Assembly (NCBI GenBank): GCA_020724775.1
Contig: DYGG01000010.1
Span: 1 to 32,612 of the forward strand
From: Ignavibacterium sp.
GTDB lineage: Bacteria > Zixibacteria > MSB-5A5 > GN15 > PGXB01
Direction: 5' to 3'
Length of the DNA: 32,612 nt
A program made the position numbers and the translations under genes. Positions 30,375-32,612 of the stretch are shown piece by piece. Every line of letters begins with the position of its first letter. Position 1 is the stretch's first letter. The notes below the pieces were generated by a model. That model did not search any database. It saw only the letters and a list, made by a program, of their open reading frames with translations, and was not told the DNA's origin.

Positions 30375-31106
30375 TTACGGTTTGAGCGTCGGTTGATGTA
30401 CGATATCAACTATCTCTTTGACCGCCCGCTCCAGACCGACCATCACGGCGCGGCAGACGACAGCATAACCGACCGTAAACTCCTCCACCAATCCCAGATC
30501 GAGAATCGGGCGGATATTGCGATAGTTCAGACCGTTGCCGCAATAAACCATCAGGTTCAACTTCACCGCCAACTGCGCCATCTGCTCCAATTTGTCCAAT
30601 TCCGCTTCGGCTCGCTCCAGAGAGTCGGCGGAAACATACTTGAAGGCGTTCAACTCAACGGCATCGGCTTTCGCTTTTGCCGCCTGTTTCACCGCTTCAA
30701 TCTCCGGGTCGATGAAATAGCAGACATTAATGCCTGAGCCTTTCAGCGAGGCAGCGCTATCACTATATAGGTCGCGGTTGTGGTCGAGGTCGATACCGTT
30801 CTGGATTCCGGGATTCTCATCGGTGAACGGCATTAGGGTTACCATCCAGGGCTTGACTTCGAGGGCGCGCTCCATCAGGTCATCGGCCGGCTCCATCCGC
30901 AGATTCAGTTTGGTCTTGACCATCTCTTTGAGGATATAAAGGTCACGGTCGCGAATCGCTTTGCGGTCTTCCCGCAGATGGCAACAGATACCATCGGCGC
31001 CCGCTAACTCCGCAATGACGGCAGCCTGCGAGGGGTCCGGCTCTCGGAGATGTTTTATCTCCCGGAGAGTGGCAAAATGGTCAACCTGGATTGAGATTAA
31101 CGGCAT
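30375..31106 (-). CDS. PdxJ-family protein with substituted catalytic residues
   Basis: This 243-residue TIM-barrel protein is clearly homologous to PdxJ (pyridoxine 5'-phosphate synthase, vitamin B6 pathway): VDHFATLRE at the N-terminus, then GADGICCHLREDRKAIRDRD, and GNGLNYRNI near the end. E. coli PdxJ uses His45, Glu72 and His193. Here the first His is kept (His43), but Glu72 is Arg70 (NLRMEP instead of NLEMA) and His193 is Asn191 (CGNGLNY instead of AGHGL-Y). The phosphate-loop GHAI is GYAV (Tyr214), and ELHTG is ELNAF. Ordinary PNP synthase activity is therefore doubtful. It may be a neofunctionalised barrel or a lineage-specific variant. The gene is last in a - strand run after rsmA, with a 46-base gap, and converges with the dehydratase-like gene. 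Confidence 0.85.
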   Translation of the reverse strand: MPLISIQVDHFATLREIKHLREPDPSQAAVIAELAGADGICCHLREDRKAIRDRDLYILKEMVKTKLNLRMEPADDLMERALEVKPWMVTLMPFTDENPGIQNGIDLDHNRDLYSDSAASLKGSGINVCYFIDPEIEAVKQAAKAKADAVELNAFKYVSADSLERAEAELDKLEQMAQLAVKLNLMVYCGNGLNYRNIRPILDLGLVEEFTVGYAVVCRAVMVGLERAVKEIVDIVHQPTLKP

Positions 31107-31152
31107 AATTACTCTTGAACTTGAAAGACGTTATCTTTTTCAAATATCGATT

Positions 31153-31941
31153 TCAAGCATTTTTTGTGGAAAGAACCGCTTTTGTCAGCCCGACGAAATC
31201 ATCGATACTGAGTTGCTCGGCGCGGATATTCGCCGGCAATCCGAGCGTGGCAAAGGCGGCTTGGATACTTTCACGGGTCATTCCGGGGAGACGGAGGAGG
31301 TTATTGGAGAGAAGTTTCCGTCTTTGATGGAACGACTGCCTGACAATCCGCTCGAAATCATCCCAGAACGGTATATGGTGCTTTTTATTGGCGGAAAAGA
31401 GAAGGGTGGCAGACTTGACATTGGGCGGCGGGTAGAAGGCGCCGCCGGAGATGCTCAGGACTTTCCTGATATCGAAAAAACACTGGTGGAATATAGAAAT
31501 AGGCGCCCAGTCTTTGCTCTCGGGAGTGGCTGCGATACGGTCGGCAAGTTCTTTCTGAGTGGTGATGACAGCGCGCGTTATGGATTCGCGGAAACGCAGC
31601 ATCCATTCCAGAAGGGGGGAGGTGATATCGTACGGAATATTGCCGATAAGTTTAAATTTTTCGGCAGTATATTCGTCCGGCAGAATTGCGAGGAAATCGC
31701 GGTTTATAACGGCGACGTTTTTGTAAGGGGCGAATTTATTGTTGAGATTCTCCATCAGGTCGCGGTCGATTTCGAAAGAATAGAGTCTGGCGCCTGAAGC
31801 CGCAATGATTTCGGTGAGGATACCGCGACCGGCGCCGATTTCAAGTACAGTATCATCGGGGCGGAGTTCCAGAAAGGAGACAATCCGCTCGGCGATAGTG
31901 CGGTCGGTCAGAAAATTCTGAGAAAATCGTCGCTTGGGCAT
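31153..31941 (-). CDS. rsmA: 16S rRNA (adenine1518/1519-N6) dimethyltransferase
   Basis: RsmA (KsgA) is a cytosolic SAM-dependent enzyme that dimethylates two adjacent adenines in helix 45 of 16S rRNA during late 30S assembly. The 262-residue protein starts MPKRRFSQNFL, a typical KsgA N-terminus. The SAM-binding motif is VLEIGAGRGILTE, the acidic ribose contact is in SFEIDRDL, and the catalytic motif is GNIPYDITSPLL (NIPY). The C-terminal helical domain includes RQSFHQRRKLLSNNL. I chose ATG at 31941; an in-frame TTG at 31956 would add five residues. The upstream tatD stop is 17 bases away, so the two are cotranscribed, as often seen. Confidence 0.95.
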   Translation of the reverse strand: MPKRRFSQNFLTDRTIAERIVSFLELRPDDTVLEIGAGRGILTEIIAASGARLYSFEIDRDLMENLNNKFAPYKNVAVINRDFLAILPDEYTAEKFKLIGNIPYDITSPLLEWMLRFRESITRAVITTQKELADRIAATPESKDWAPISIFHQCFFDIRKVLSISGGAFYPPPNVKSATLLFSANKKHHIPFWDDFERIVRQSFHQRRKLLSNNLLRLPGMTRESIQAAFATLGLPANIRAEQLSIDDFVGLTKAVLSTKNA

Positions 31942-31958
31942 AAAACAACGACACAATA

Positions 31959-32612
31959 TCAGCCGCCAAAAGTCTCTTCCAGACGATAGACTTTGCGGCA
32001 GTTGCGGTCGGTTACTTTCTCGATTTCTTCAACGTTTACATTCCGAAGCGTCGCCAGTTTTTCGGCGATAACCCGGACATATGCCGGTTGATTGGTTTTC
32101 CCTCGATACGGCACCGGCGCCAGATAAGGGCTATCGGTCTCAAGAAGAATTCTATCTAACGGCACGCTGGCCGCCACGGTCGCCATTCTCGAATTGGGGA
32201 AGGTAATCACGCCGCCGACCGAAATATGAAAACCGATGCCGATGACCTGCATCGCCTCCTCCACCGTACCGGGAAAACAGTGAAATATGCCGCCCGGCAG
32301 CCGGGACGAGTATTCTTTGACAATTTCAAATGTTTCTTGGAAGGCTTCACGGGTATGAATCACAACCGGCATCTGATGTTTGACGGCAAGTTCCAGTTGC
32401 TGACAGAACGCTTTCTCTTGAACCGGGCGGGGGGAAAGGTCGCGATAATAATCCAGACCAATCTCACCGATGGCAACCACCTTGCGGTTGCCCAGCAGAG
32501 CCGTCAGTTCGGCGGCGACATCATCATTATAGGTCTTGGCATCATGAGGGTGAATGCCGACAGTGGCATAGACCGGCTCGTGCTTCTCTGCCAGAGATAC
32601 CGAGTTGCGGGA
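31959..32612 (-). CDS. tatD: TatD-family metal-dependent DNase, 5' end beyond the window
   Basis: This is a TatD-type amidohydrolase-fold DNase. The visible 217 codons run off the window end. Reading upstream of the first in-window GTG (32480) in the same frame gives LAEKHEPVYATVGIHPHDAK, a conserved TatD segment, so the true start lies outside; only the N-terminal HxH region (about 50 residues) is missing. Metal-site motifs present are GIHPHD, GEIGLDYYRD, PVVIHTREA, GIFHCFPG and LLETDSPYLAP. TatD enzymes have 3'-5' exonuclease activity on DNA and have been linked to repair. It precedes rsmA by 17 bases in the same operon, a common bacterial arrangement. Confidence 0.94.
   Translation of the reverse strand, partial: SRNSVSLAEKHEPVYATVGIHPHDAKTYNDDVAAELTALLGNRKVVAIGEIGLDYYRDLSPRPVQEKAFCQQLELAVKHQMPVVIHTREAFQETFEIVKEYSSRLPGGIFHCFPGTVEEAMQVIGIGFHISVGGVITFPNSRMATVAASVPLDRILLETDSPYLAPVPYRGKTNQPAYVRVIAEKLATLRNVNVEEIEKVTDRNCRKVYRLEETFGG

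Noticed and set aside
30961-31797. 278-codon + strand frame over rsmA
   Set aside because: Antisense to the KsgA motifs; product lacks any recognisable feature.

Overview
The window looks like a chromosomal segment of an uncultured Gram-negative (diderm) bacterium with mid-range GC content. Evidence for an outer membrane is direct: an LptE-like LPS-assembly lipoprotein, a PorV/PorQ-type beta-barrel and several lipobox lipoproteins. The gene mix (PorV-type barrel, FN3 plus DUF6754-like membrane proteins, PPDK, urocanase/imidazolonepropionase) suggests the FCB group or a Zixibacteria-like lineage. That placement is inference, not something the sequence proves. I see no tRNA, rRNA, CRISPR array, transposase, integrase or phage gene.

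Layout on the + strand: 135-4144 holds two histidine-degradation genes (hutU, hutI) separated by a secreted protein resembling the C-terminal domain of D-glucuronyl C5-epimerase. Next, 4190-6161 is an envelope cluster (LptE-like, PorV-like, small lipoprotein), followed by a cold-shock-domain protein (6211-6465). A 371-base gap follows, with a promoter candidate, stacked hairpins and a perfect intrinsic terminator ending only 17 bases before the next start codon.

The centrepiece is 6837-17635: twelve tightly packed genes that are three consecutive copies of one four-gene cassette, A-B-C-D. A is a signal-peptide/FN3/TM/conserved-domain/TM protein. B is a six-TM protein. C has N-terminal TM helices, a soluble domain and a C-terminal TM. 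D is a six- or seven-TM protein. Order is identical in all three copies, spacing is near zero, and the run is bracketed by intrinsic terminators. This reads as a heteromeric inner-membrane complex built from paralogous subunits, of unknown function. It is my main candidate for an undescribed system.

Downstream are a small basic protein behind a dyad-overlapped promoter, pyruvate phosphate dikinase with a Lys/Ser-rich N-terminal extension, a HAD hydrolase, and three tandem 149-residue lipoprotein paralogs, the middle one interrupted by one in-frame TGA. These are followed by a ComM/YifB AAA+ ATPase, a GAF-GAF-PP2C (RsbU/SpoIIE-type) phosphatase and a putative heme-binding lipoprotein behind a 26-base dyad. 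The last + strand gene is a 4-hydroxybutyryl-CoA dehydratase-family protein with Tyr at a cluster-ligand position. On the - strand, tatD (cut by the window end), rsmA and a PdxJ-family protein lacking most catalytic residues form a convergent operon.

Metabolically, the hut genes, the 4-hydroxybutyryl-CoA dehydratase-like enzyme, PPDK and the heme lipoprotein fit a heterotroph using amino acids, probably under low oxygen (inference). Family names were assigned by reading motifs, not by database search.
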